The translations under genes and the position numbers were made by a program. The notes under the pieces are model-generated. The model ran no database searches, was not told the origin of the DNA, and saw only the letters and a program-made list of their open reading frames with translations. Below, piece by piece: positions 12,851 to 24,720 of a DNA stretch of 64,000 nt (positions are counted from its first letter, which is position 1; the number at the start of each line of letters is the position of its first letter). Source of the DNA: Calliopsis andreniformis (taxonomy: Eukaryota > Arthropoda > Insecta > Hymenoptera > Andrenidae); contig NC_135073.1 of assembly GCF_051401765.1 (NCBI RefSeq), positions 5,270,001 to 5,334,000 of the forward strand, read 5' to 3'.

Positions 12851-13950
12851 TATACATATAAACAAATTTTAAATAAACGGCATATGTGTCTGATAACTGA
12901 AAAAAATTATGTGAATTTTAATTCAACCTAGAAATAATAAAAACTGTAAATACAATTTGCTGCAATTCTCTCCCAACAGTTTATAGATTCTTCTAATTTT
13001 ACGTTTCAAGGATCTACGAAAAAGGTAATTCAGAAAAAGCACCAAATGATCATAAACTTATTCTAACACACAAGGGAGTACGAGAGTTGCAAAGGGCTAC
13101 TCGATTTCCTCTATCCAATTACCACGATCTTTGGTCAACGCCGATGGACACATCCTGTAACAATGTAACAATGCTCTTGCTTTTCGCCGCTTATCCTTTT
13201 AATCTTGCTCTTTCCTTTTCCATTAGTCTCCATCCCTCTCTCGGTCTTTTTCCTTCCACCACCTGGATTCACGAGCAAGTTTTCCTCAAGTTAACACAAT
13301 ATTCTTCGACTTCGAGTATGTTGCCCATGGGATGTCGAAAGACGCAGTCAACTTACTCCCGATGACTCGACGGGGTCACGCGACCGTCGTTCCCGTGCCA
13401 CGATGTCGTTCTCACGAAAGATGAAGCGACTTTGAAACACAGTGGCTGGATAGCCTCGTGGATCGTGTTTGGAGTGCATTTCGAGAAACAGGACACCACT
13501 CTGGAGAGCCCTTCGATGTCCTATATTCAGCTCCGACACGCCACATTAAAGCGACAACGTGTTGAATAAATGATTACGAAGTTGACAACGTTTCGATTAG
13601 GTTAATCGAATGGAGGTTGTCTGCCTGAATTTTGTAGTCAGCTTCTGAAGAAAACGTGATTACTCAGCGCGTCGAAATGATGTCGTGACGAGTAGTTCAT
13701 GTTATCAGGGTGGTTGAGGAAATATTTGCCCCTAACACATGTCGATACTTCCTTATTGGTTGTGTAGCTACATATAAGTAGTCTTGTGGAAGCATTCTTC
13801 CTAAAGTATAGTCTATCTGTCTTCTTTTTCTTGTTTGCATGTTTAGAATGAATCAAACAAGCATTTATTAATCTAGTTTATGTATACTAGCATTGCATAA
13901 AAAATATAGTACCTATATTAGCAAGGATTGTTTAGTAGGTTATTGTATAT

Positions 13951-14283
13951 AGGTGTCAGAAATTTTGAAGGATGATTCTATGTGTCAAAATAAAACGAAA
14001 ATCAAGCATGACAAAATCAGGCATGATAAAATTAAGATGTTGAGGAAACATCTAATATTCACGTTAAATGTGTCTGACCTGAGACTTATTTAGTGATTTA
14101 GTTGTGTCGGATCTAGCTTGTGCACATCGGCCGTGGAATGAGCCTGAGGTGAGACACATTTTATGCGAATTTTAGGCGGTTTCTTAAGAATTAATAACTC
14201 AAACGACGTCTTGACCCCATTTTCGTCTTGATTTTCATTTTACTTTAGCGTGTAATTGTTATATCTTAAAATTTCTGACAACA
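13951..14283. mobile_element. TIR element copy A, shortened-TIR variant
   Basis: This is an inverted-repeat element of about 330 bp. The left end (GTCAGAAATTTTGAAGGATG, on through AAAATAAAACGAAAATCAAG) pairs with the reverse complement of the right end (GTCAGAAATTTTAAGATATA, on through AAGTAAAATGAAAATCAAGA) over about 60 positions. Internally the reverse complement carries GAGTTATTAATT, matching copies B and C. Both termini lack the TTCGACTACAGGTGG-like stretch seen in copies B and C, so this looks like a sub-lineage with a shortened terminus. There is no coding capacity. Confidence 0.65.
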
Positions 14284-14640
14284 GTCACCAACCAGTCGAT
14301 GGTCAACCAGACCACCTGATCTTGTATACACAGAAATAATGTTTCTATATAGAAAACTCAATCCAACATGATAAGAGATTATAAAGAATAATATAAGAAG
14401 AGTAATTATTTGTAAGTCTAAAAGTATTATTCTTTTTTTATTATATGCATACCGTCTGCAGCATATATTAGATACACAAAGCATGCTTATACACAATATT
14501 CAATTAAATTAAATAATCTCTAGTAATATACTATATTTTCCCATAATTTTGTCAAACGAAAGCTCGATAGCAAATACTTTTTTGACTCAATGTAAATTAT
14601 ACTTTTCTTTCAATTGCGCCTTGTGAAAATAAGAAGAAAT

Positions 14641-15040
14641 TTCACTTTCCTCAGAGTTGTCGTTCGCAAAACGTTTATTAATTCGTCTGTCGTATCCGAA
14701 ACAAGTCTCTTTCTAATTCCCTGCAAATTAGTGGCTCGATTGCACAAGTTGCCGCACTTTTGATTTATTCTAATTGCTATTTCGATAATGGAGGGCGGGA
14801 CGGGTTCTGCTCGCCGCTTTTGCATTCCCATTATCGAACTCGAGGAATACAATCGCATTCCAGTTAAGGCAACGTCCGGCTCCCCGGTAATTATTAGTTA
14901 ATTTGCCGTTAAATCTTCGCTGACCGCTGAATTATCGCCAAAGGAAGAGCTGGTTGCGAGGAAAGGGTTCGTTTCACTTTGGTACCTTATTGCGTCTACA
15001 GTTTCACCCGTTCCCTTGTTCACTCGAGTAACTTCCTTCT
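14641..15040. other. Conserved-looking GC-richer block around a hairpin
   Basis: The block surrounds the composite hairpin at 14781-14838 and has several homeodomain-type cores (TTATTAATTCG, CTAATTGC, TAATTATTAGTTAATTTGCC). The 82-codon minus-strand frame across it is unrecognised. I infer a possible regulatory element; nothing shows it directly. Confidence 0.4.
14781..14838. other. Composite hairpin with 11-bp perfect outer stem
   Basis: TTCGATAATGG (14781-14791) pairs perfectly with CCATTATCGAA (14828-14838). Directly inside, AGGGCGG (14792-14798) can pair with CCGCTTT (14814-14820) using two G-U pairs, leaving a 7-nt bulge on the 3' side. The bulge makes a standard microRNA precursor unlikely. 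It may be a structured transcript element, or two mirrored protein sites sharing ATTATCGAA. Confidence 0.4.
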
Positions 15041-16640
15041 CCTTATTCTCTTGTTAGGAAAATTAAAAATGTAAGTTATCACATATTATTCTTGTTACAA
15101 GTATATCGCTGGATGTACTTCCGCATATCGTGTTGTTAGTCTGCCATTTTTTCAATCTTTTCAATTTCATGTACCTAGTCAGTTATTTTTCCTTTAAGGT
15201 AATCTGAATAATGGCAGTTGTATGATCTTTTTCTACTAAACATTGCTGTGTGACAATATCCTTTACTCTACATAGGTGGAAAGCAAGATTATGATTTAGT
15301 CTTTACAGATGGTGCAAGTATGTTAAGAGACTTAATTTTTAACGAAATAGAGATGAATCCAATGTGCTTGATGTTTCAATCTGATTTAAATGACCACTGA
15401 TACGAAAAGACAGATCTCTGACAAATGAACCACAAACCGAGCTGTGACCAAAACCGCTCGGGATAGTCGCTCCACGTTTGAAAGCCACCTATTGTTTTGT
15501 ACGTCTCAAGGAACCGCGAATCTGGAATTAGTTTGTCCCTGAAAACCATTGTGAACCATTCTGCCTCTGTGTCGTCAAATCCTGCATGTACGTTTTCTCC
15601 AATTACTAACCGTTTTCAAATATGAGAGTATCTTATTCTTTCACTACATAGTCACAAAATTGAGATATTATTATAAAAATTAAAATAATACTTTAGAAAT
15701 AATATGTATTAAATTTATCTTCTAGAAATTGATTCGAACAAAATAAGTACATAATACAATATATCACAAAATCCATAATACAAGTTTTATAGATACATTA
15801 AATTTTACCAAATTTGTACACATAAATATACAGCTAGGTATTTAGAAATATCTAAAGATAAGATGTAGAGAAACATTCAAATTTAAGAAATATATTTAAT
15901 CCTGTAATAGTTAGGGGTAAAAATATTTAAGATAAAGCTATATTAAATTAAATTCACTTACAAGATCCAGTTAGACAAAAATGTAACATTATAAAAGACA
16001 GTCTTGTAGTTCCAAAAATATTATAAATTTCCAAAATGAGCCAATGTAAATACATTTTCCTGACTGGGTGTTCGGAGCATTGGTACTCCAGCGTGAGTAG
16101 ACTGCTTGGAGACTGTAAATAAGAAAAATTCGAGAAATTTGAAATTCTGATCGTACAGCCCACGTGACTGATGCCATTGCCATCGAAATTTCCCGTTTTC
16201 TCGTTACCACGCGGTGAAAGAAGACGAAGCAAACGGATCTGAATGGCTCCCAGGGGCAACAAGTTCGAATCCCATTACCCGAACTCGTATCCGTTAAATA
16301 GGTCTCGCATCGTCAACCGGAAAATGTACATATAGCCAGGCTCCGGTTCGTTCTCATGCGGGAAAAATGTTGTTGTTCAGTCTGCGAAGAAAATCGATGG
16401 AAATCCATCGAGACCTCGAAGACGGATTCGTTTGCCTTGGACCGGGGGTTCTTTATGACTAGTACGTAAGAAAAAATATGTGATAGTAATATTCGAATTT
16501 TCAAATATCCTAATACGAACATTTTCACATATATTGTAATTCAAACTTTTAAATATTCAAATATTCAAATTGTTTAATATTCATACATTCAAAATTTTTC
16601 AAATTTCAAATATTCAAAGACTTCATTTATTTCAACTACT
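15041..16640. other. AT-rich DNA with a mixed island
   Basis: Largely AT-rich. About 15420-15600 and 16140-16440 are GC-richer. A minus-strand frame at 15954-16262 ends in a GTAAGTGA donor-like string but has no good acceptor or recognisable protein. A T-arm-like GTTCGAATCCC at 16264 lacks a pairing stem and A box, so there is no tRNA here. Confidence 0.5.
16485..16619. repeat. Degenerate ATTCAAAT-type tandem repeat
   Basis: Loose tandem units of ATTCAAAT, AATATTCAAAT and TTCAAA recur, most regularly at 16550-16619. The units are imperfect, typical of decayed low-complexity AT-rich sequence. Confidence 0.55.
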
Positions 16641-17440
16641 GGACTACAATTTATGGTGCAGAATCGTCTTTTCCTCGCGAAGAATTTCCCAAAGAGCGTA
16701 ACTATAACCTCAACAGTATAAGTCTAGTTCTTCAATTAACATTGTGATTCCTTCTCCGATTTTTCTTGTTGATAGTTAAATCCAAAGCACGCGATGCTCC
16801 CTAAATATACAGCACTGCTTTTTCCGCGGTTCTCGTGGAAAGAAAAGCTCGCTCTTGCCATTTTTCCCTACGGCATCACCGTCTCGTCTCTTCTTCCTCT
16901 TCCGCCCTCCCTGCACCCCCTCGTTTCCCACCGCGTAACTCTCCGTTGTCGAGCGTTGCGAACGAAACGAAAATAAAATGTAAGTGGAAATTTATCGCCC
17001 CGGGCGATAGGAGATGTTTCCGTACTTTTAAATATTTTATAAACTTTCCTCTTCTTCGTCCTGGCCCCGCCGGTTCCCCAGGAATCGCTCAGGAGAGCCG
17101 TGACGACGACGGAACAGAGAGGGATATGGACAAGTGGAACGACTTAGGAACGGAATGAGCTCTCCTCCATTCTCTTGTCGATTTTTTACTTCCTTACTCG
17201 GGGGAGCCACCGTTATATGCATACTATATATCGTAATGTTATTAAAACTTCTAAATGGCTATGGATTGCCAGAGGAGTTACGTCCCTCCTCACCCCCAAC
17301 CTCATCTTTTCCTCCTTTTGGGCGATGTATTTCATTATTTAAAACCTCCATCGGCAGTTCGATGGGAACTCTGCTGAATAATTCCTCCTGGGGCGGTAAA
17401 GAATTGCCACAACGAAATGAAAATAGTTTGTCTTGTACAG
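16641..17440. other. GC-richer block with unrecognised overlapping frames
   Basis: Plus-strand frames at 16794-16976, 16835-17158 and 17134-17451 overlap one another and a minus-strand frame. The last has an internal ATG at about 17155, one hydrophobic stretch, and ends at TTTAG followed by GTAAGG, a passable splice donor. Nothing in it is recognisable, so a coding role is not supported. Confidence 0.4.
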
Positions 17441-20290
17441 TATTTAGGTAAGGTTGTATATTGTGTGATACTGTGAAGTTATGAATACGTAATTTAAATA
17501 TTAATTAATAATTAACCTTGCTAGGATAAAATAGTATGAATAGTATCATATTATATAATTATAAAACTAAAATAATCAAAAGTAAAAAAATTGCAATGAA
17601 AATATTATTGCCCTACATACATCTGTGACATGTTATGTGAAATACGATTTTATTTTACTTTTCTAAAGTTAATTGAATTTAATATTTTGTTCTATTTCAA
17701 TTTTAAAGTTGCTTAATCGTTATATTATTTATATTTCAAGAAGAAAGATTATTTAACAATTTTTCGTAGATATAATAAAATTTAGAAAGTTTTAAGCATC
17801 GAACTCAATAAAACAATCCAGCAATGAAGGAACGAGAATTGTGTTTCTCCTTTGTGTATCGATGCGTTCCATTATTCGATAATATACAAACGACTTGGCG
17901 GAATAACCCTGTAAGGGGCCCAAAAGGTGGTGAATATTTGATGTTGTCCTATCAGCGCCTTTCAATACGGATACTTGAAAATTAACAATCTCCCCTCTGT
18001 CATGTATTGCGAGCTGTCTCTCTCAGTATTTCTCTCCCTTTCTTGGTACGTAAGCACTCTGATGAATATTCGTTGGCAGAAGAGAATGATGCTGGAAGAG
18101 CTGGATAAGTAATAAGTTCCTTTTTATAGCTCTCTCGAACTAATAAGTCCCCTTGTCTCTTCGCGTTCCATCAAACGTGCTGAATTATTAAAGGCAGACG
18201 CGTCTTTTCCGCCAGGTTGATTTTAATACTCGACACTTTCCAGAGAAAACTTTTCGACTGCTGTTTCTTTCTGTTACGTAAGTGGTTAATAGAACACGCG
18301 CAGAGAGGAACTCGAGTTCTAGTGGATGAGAAACTGTAACCTAAATAATTGCTGACACAGTTTCACCGAAAAGACGTGTTGATTAAAGGAATCAGGTGTA
18401 GGATTGAAGAAATGTACATCGAGATTCGTGGAATTTTTTAAATATTTACTTATTGCTAATAACATGAGATTGGGCAAGAAAACTCTTTATTTTTTTAACT
18501 TAATATAGCATTTCTGTTACGATAAACTAGTAGATCTATGAATAAATTTACCAACGTGAGCAATATCTGAAGCTAGACATAACAATGTAGTATTTAGAAA
18601 TAAAAACGTATCAATCGAATAAATGTAATAATAATAATGTAAATATGTGTAATAACTATGAAATAGAAAAGAGTGCATAAGTGTATGAATTGCATTTTCG
18701 ATCGTTCAGGTTGTATTATTATCGCAAGGACGAAACTGCAAACCATAGTACGAAAAGATATGCGCTGTATATGGTGAGGAAGTTTTTCAAGGAGAATATC
18801 ATGAAATTGCCTCGAAGACGATAAAAAGTTGTGGAACAAAATAGACGATGCATTAAATAAAGTTTAATTTAATACAGTGAAACTTGTCTTTAAACTTTTT
18901 TGAAAAATGCTAGAAGATCTTTTTATCTATCCAGTATTAAAAATTAAGTTAATATTTATTCAAATCTACAAGATTACTTGTGACATATTAATTAATTTTA
19001 TGAGGTATTCGACTGCAAGTGGGATAAAATTTAAAGGATGACTCTAAGCACCAAAATAAGACGGAAATTAATAATAATAAAATTACTATTGTCTCTTTAT
19101 TTATTAATTAGTTTTGAAATAAATGAGTGGCTATCTCAGCCATTGACATAGACGTGCACTTGCTTCACACGACCACAATGAAATTCTTCGACACTCGAAA
19201 CGGACATAAGCTAAGTAAAATAAAAATACTGCTCCCTTATTTGCTCTTTATTTCTTTTATTTGTCAAGTTTCATGCGGTTTGTACTAATTCATAATGTTT
19301 ACAATTAATAACTGAAGACTCAACTACAGTTTCATTATTCTGTATTTTCATTTAGTTTTGATTTCAAAAATCACCTTTCAAACTACCTGCCACCTGTAGT
19401 CGAACAGCCTGTACATTGTACATGTAGTATCAGCCAACGTTCATAAAAGTCTCCCTTGAGTGCATTTCTTCGAAACACAGATTAGGGAGATTGACCGAGC
19501 CCTTTTATCAACAAGAAAATATCACGTTTATACAGAATTATACGCTGAGTATGGAAATACGATTTGGAAATGTATTGTCCATCTACAACGATCTACATGA
19601 TCACATGCAGTGGAAAACGCACAGCTTAATACTAAAATACTAACATAAGTTCAAACTGACCAGTCCTATTAGAGCAATTAGTAGTATTGTAGTAACGTAG
19701 AATAATTTTGAATCTGGTTTACGTTCAACATTATTGAAAATTTAGGGCGCCAATATCTGATGACCTGAAGATAAACACGGTGATTTTTGCAGGTTTGCGT
19801 GGTTAGATGATGTAATTGAAACGAGGAGAATGAGCAAGTGACTGTTTACGGAAATAATAAAGCTTGGTTAAAATTGAATCGTGCAAGCGAAGTATAATAC
19901 AGGAGAATTTTTAAAAAAATGATTATACAGTAACTGTACTCGAGTTTCGATTGAATAACAGTTTGAGAGTAAATAGGTAGAAGAGACGTTAAGATTTCTT
20001 CTAAAATGTGCAAAATGTTTCAGTATACATCTACTGCATAACTCGAATTACTTTCTATTTTTATATGTATAAGTCGTCATTAATTTTACTTTTAATTTCA
20101 GTTTCAAATTTATGAATAATAAAACTGTAAAATCCTTGTTGTATCACAGAACTTAATTAAAAACCTGCAATTAGGTCACATTAAAATCATATTTAATTTC
20201 TCAGATTGTATCACAATTCTAAAGTTACATTAAGAAAAATTCTTGGCAATGCACGTCAGAAGCCTTAAGAAAATAATTCATAGAAGAAAA
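17441..20290. other. AT-rich DNA hosting one TIR element
   Basis: No gene is recognised. About 17820-18350 has moderate GC. Outside the element at 19001-19411 the sequence is AT-rich with no arrays or further transposon ends found. Confidence 0.5.
19001..19411. mobile_element. TIR element copy B (Tc1/mariner-like MITE)
   Basis: This is the best-preserved copy, about 411 bp, with TA on both sides (18999-19000 and 19412-19413). The left end is TGAGGTATTCGACTGCAAGT. The reverse complement of the right end is CAGGCTGTTCGACTACAGGT, and similarity continues through TTTAAAGGATGA versus TTTGAAAGGTGATT. The interior has no transposase frame. Its interior and ends resemble a widespread short repeat I recall from bee genomes; that recollection is unverified. 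The TA flanks suggest Tc1/mariner-type mobilisation by an autonomous relative elsewhere. Confidence 0.7.
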
Positions 20291-20720
20291 TCGATATATC
20301 CTTATTTTGCAGGTGTTCCGTATTTCCCCCGCTCTGTAATTTTTAATTACCGTTATCTGAGAGGGTGGCATGCCACCCTGAAATATTTCTGCCCCGCTAC
20401 TCACTCCGAAATCACACGCCGATGTAAATTACCGCCAGCAAGCCCGAGACTCTATCTTCTTTATCTGCCCGAGTATTTTAGCGGTTATTTTTTCCGGTTC
20501 CCGCCACTTCCGCCCGCCCCAGTCGCCCTAGGACGACGCAGAAATGGAATTAGCTACTTTAAACGAGAAAATTTTTAATTATTCCTTATCGAAAAGCAAT
20601 CTACCCCTCTTCATGCCTTGGAGGATGCTGCGAGGTTAACGCGAACACTCGTAATTCAACGTTTCTTCGCGCAACGACTTCGTGCCGTGCATGATCTTGT
20701 AGCGTGATTTTCTTTCCTCT
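20291..20720. other. Enhancer-like GC-richer block
   Basis: It contains homeodomain-type cores (TTTTTAATTACC near 20341, and TTTTTAATTATTCC near 20572), CpG-rich spacers and an 18-bp perfect palindrome at 20362-20379. The 111-codon plus-strand frame across it is unrecognised and has no splice support. The regulatory role is inference from composition. Confidence 0.4.
20362..20379. repeat. 18-bp perfect palindrome
   Basis: AGGGTGGCATGCCACCCT reads the same on both strands. About 0.25 such palindromes would be expected by chance in 64 kb of even composition, so it is mildly unusual. It could be a dimeric transcription-factor site. Confidence 0.6.
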
Positions 20721-21780
20721 GATCGGAATGGAGAAAATGCAATTTGGAAAGTAAAGTAGATATTTTCTTTTCTATATCATTGATATATCCTTGATATACA
20801 ATACACATCGCTAACAAATTATAGTTTTTCCTACTCGTAGTAGGTTTCTGTAAATGGAAATTTCTTAATATTCAGATTGTGAAATTTACAAGTCAAAAAA
20901 TTGTTGAATTTTCTAAACTCCAAATGTTACACTTGAGAACCTTTTTCCATAAGACATCAATCAACAAATGTGAGTCAATTGTTTCCTGGTGTCAAATAGG
21001 TTTCGGAATCGAAGATTGAAATTTCTGTAACATATTGCATGGGTATGCCTATACAATACATGTAAAAGTTTAAGTTTGTGACCACAAATCCTTGTCAAGA
21101 CAGTCATCCGTTTACTATTCTTACAATTCTTGCTATTACCTTCTTGATAGCAAGAAACGACCGATCGATAGGTTGATTGGTATTTCGAAGAATATTGTGT
21201 AAGTATAGCTTGTATGGAAAGAAATAGACATTACTTGAGACTCGTATTCAGGAACTTTTTTCCATATTTTGATGCCAGTAGACGATAATAATCGATCCTG
21301 TAAAAAAGTCCAATACTTTTTGCAGTGCCTTGTATTACTTATTATGCAAACTAGCTCTGCATGACAACCTAATCTAAATCTTCATAGTATTCAATGGATT
21401 TTTGAAACATAAACTCACTTAGATCTACTTTATTCATGAATATCAACTGTAAATTATTGTACAACTTCTCATCAATTAATTGTTTGCAATCACAAATCCA
21501 TTTGATTTTGAAATGTCACCAACCCATTGGTTTTTAAATATGTGTTTTATACGCTTTTAAGAACACTTCTAACATTGAAGACAAAAGGTATACTATTTCT
21601 TTATACATACCAAGCATATTATTTCTTAGTATATGTGACTGTATATTTAAAACACTAGATTCTCTCTGATTTTCAACTTTTACACTGTTCATTTAGTCGC
21701 TTGAGAATTGGATTATGACAAAATTCATCACCTTACGATTTTGGATAATCGGTATTCTCCTTGTATTCTAATGTTTACGT
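20721..21780. other. AT-rich non-coding DNA
   Basis: I see no gene, repeat array, transposon end or notable palindrome in this stretch. Confidence 0.5.
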
Positions 21781-22150
21781 TTTCGAAATCTTCCGGAAAT
21801 AGGCGAACGCGTCACGATCGATGTAAAGTTTCGGTCAACCTGGAACTCGAACAAGGATCATAAATCCCTGTGGTAGAGACTAATGTAGTGGTAATAGAGT
21901 ATAAATGGGGGTCACGACCCGAGGTCAGCCCGTCTTACACCCCTAAACTGTCGTTCGCCACCTTCGCCCTCGTGCAAGGACCGGCCGAGACCTTAAACTC
22001 GCCTAACACCCGCCTATCACTATTATTTCGAAATGACTTATCAGCACTCTATGAGGTAGCCGATCTGGGTACCCATTCAATTGCCAGTTTCCGCGGGGAA
22101 TACAGTGGCTTTCGAAAATATCTCGTTATAATCCGATTACAACGTATTCT
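21781..22150. other. GC-richer block, possible conserved element
   Basis: This is a compact CpG-rich island with an unrecognised plus-strand frame (21870-22178, GTG start). Composition changes sharply from both flanks. No splice sites or domain support a coding role. Confidence 0.4.
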
Positions 22151-23540
22151 GTGTAAAGTACCTACTTTATGCGTATAAAATTGTTCGAACAGTTTTATAA
22201 ACATTAAGCGCGTTAAAAATAATTATAAATCAATATTACATGTGGTTATAAGTGAACGAGTTCATGAAAAGTGGAAGTTAATCAAATGAATGCTTTTTTT
22301 TAAAAAAGATGTTTCTATGTCTTCAGAAATATTCTAGAATACTTCTAACAACGACATGCGAGATAGCGAAAAAATTTATCTCATAGAATGATTCTTTCGA
22401 AATTGAAAACGTTGGCCCCTTTTATCGAAAAGTCTTTCATACTAGTTTAAAATGCCGTTGACTCTAATTGAATGACATTTTTAGCGAAGTTGTATGCATA
22501 AGTGACGACCACGAATACATGATGTCTGGTATAGGATCGTATACATTCACTTCGGGTTCAAAGTGTTACTTCTTTCAGAAACTGCATGAGACCTCTATGG
22601 TAACGATAGAACATCCATTTTATTTACAGCTTCAATATAGACTGTAATTAAGTAGGCACGTAGAGCGAGAAGAGATACGTGTATCTCTGGAAAATGAGTT
22701 TTCTTCAATTTAAAAAAAATAAGATACCGCAGTTGTGAACTTTAATAGATAATGTGGAGAATAAAACAAATATCAACTGTTATTCTAGTTATGATATGAA
22801 ATAGCTTCGAAACTAATTACGTAAAATTTTTGTTTTATATATTTCATTTTGCACCATTTCCTTCGTACAATATGAAGTTTATAGAGGCTATAGGAAGCAA
22901 AGCGAGGAACTTAATTAATTGAGATATACACTTTCATGTACAAAATGCGATAAAAATGATTATAATATTCAATGTTGAAACAATAGCCAGTGAAGGAACG
23001 CAAATGTGTATTATAGTAATAACGAATTCGATGTGCGTCGTGCAATGCTGCCATCTAGTGGAACTGTACTGAACCACAGCACTGGACTTACACATCATCT
23101 TTCATACCCTTTTAGGTTTTTCTCAAGCATAACTCTCAATTTTCAAGTTTTCTTGTACACAAATAGCACTAAGAAAGACTTCACTTAAAAAACTATAAAA
23201 TTACCATTATTTTGTTCATCTTAAATCGCTCTGAACTTTCTACTGTAAAAATTCTAATTAATGCTGAAAAATACCATGACATTAAATTTCAAAAATTAAA
23301 ATATCTCTAAACATTTTACATTACAAGTAGCATTCCCATTCCCTTTAAATATTTAAAAGTGTATCTAAATCTGAATATTCAAAATATCGAGCATATGAAT
23401 CGAGAGCCACAAATCAAGCAGATTCGATTCACAAACGTGATCGTGAATAACCTTTATACAAATACGAAAAAGGAAATGCAGAAGAAAGAAGTTTACATTA
23501 GTAACTTGACAATATTATTGTCTCCGAGCCATTCGAGACG
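22151..23540. other. AT-rich non-coding DNA
   Basis: Nothing was recognised. Short frames at 23006-23188 and 23359-23574 are AT-driven and match no family I know. Confidence 0.5.
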
Positions 23541-24720
23541 GTGTGCCCAATTTTTTCAGCTAGACGCTGTTTAAAAGCCAAGCTCCTCCAACGACAGGCT
23601 GGTCACGGTTCTTGCATTCCGATGGCGGGGCTCTTTCGTCGAAAGTTGCCCCAAAGTTCACGGGACAATGGACGTACGTATATCCCCTTGGTCATTTCTC
23701 TCTCGTTGGCTGATGGTAGATAGATGGCTACGAGAGGGAAAGGCGTCTATGTGTCGAGTGTACACCTAGTGCTGACCAATGTTCGTCCGAAGATACGGTT
23801 GACGGGTCCGGTAGCGTTGCCAGCCTTCACGTCACCTCCGTTTCAACGTTTTCCCACACCCCTTCTCCGCCACTCGCATTCAATTTCGCCACCTACGTCC
23901 TGACCCGGCCTGAGAACAATCGCTGAACCTGTTCGTAACTTGGGACAAATGAAAACTTGCCATCGAGAGGCAGCGGGAGGGTTCGAACACTTGCTTGGGT
24001 CACGATGGAACGTTCCTTGAAACGTTGACGCCGTAAAAGTGTAGTAAAATTATACTGTGCTGTTTACATAAATTTTCTACAATATTAAGCCATCTCTTAT
24101 GTAATGTTTCTGTCTTAAATGACTAGAAATGTCTGTGAACAGACTTGCAGAATGACTTGAATAAGTTGAAATGTTTGTGAAAAGGTTTGAAAGATGAATA
24201 TAATGGGCAGCGTATCAGTAAGTAATGAAATATAATTGTCAATATTAATTCCTTAAAAATAAGGCAATTTATAGTGATATTATTTGGATATAGTAAGGTC
24301 GAATACTGTTTAAAGAAAAAATATCTTTATAAATCCCTTATTTGAGCGAAATATTTGATATCATTACGAAGACTGTAAAAAAAAGTGAAGTTTCTTAAAT
24401 ATTTACCGAGTATGACCGCTAATGCATGACGATCAAAAAGAAGACACTGAAGGAAAAAATAAATATATGTACTTATGCTTCGTGCATAGCAATTTCAGTA
24501 GTATGTACATTAATAGGAAATATACCTATAACGATTCTATATGTTCACATAATATCTATTTCTAAAGATGATAATATGTAAAACAGTTTACTCATGAACA
24601 GTACTGAAAAATGTTCTCTCAGTAACTATGTAATTTGTAGTACTATAACATAAAAATGGCAGTAATAGTTTATATTGTATTTAACTATGTCAAAAGATAA
24701 ATTTCATAAAGCAATCTATG
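23541..24720. other. GC-richer block then AT-rich DNA
   Basis: 23541-24040 is GC-richer with CpG and no recognised product. 24041-24720 is AT-rich with nothing recognised. Confidence 0.45.

Larger units (their letters stand above)
12181..14640. other. AT-rich DNA hosting two TIR elements
   Basis: Apart from the two transposon relics, this interval is AT-rich non-coding DNA. A moderate-GC island at about 13080-13620 carries overlapping frames on both strands (up to 92 codons) with no recognisable product. The frame at 13638-13856 on the minus strand is also unrecognised. Confidence 0.5.

Noticed and set aside
16245..16280. tRNA-like T-arm string GTTCGAATCCC
   Set aside because: The flanking bases cannot form a T stem and no A box or acceptor stem lies upstream.
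16650..16695. Possible fourth copy end of the TA-flanked TIR family
   Set aside because: Only a 14-mer (GTGCAGAATCGTCT) matches; several such matches are expected by chance and the rest does not align.
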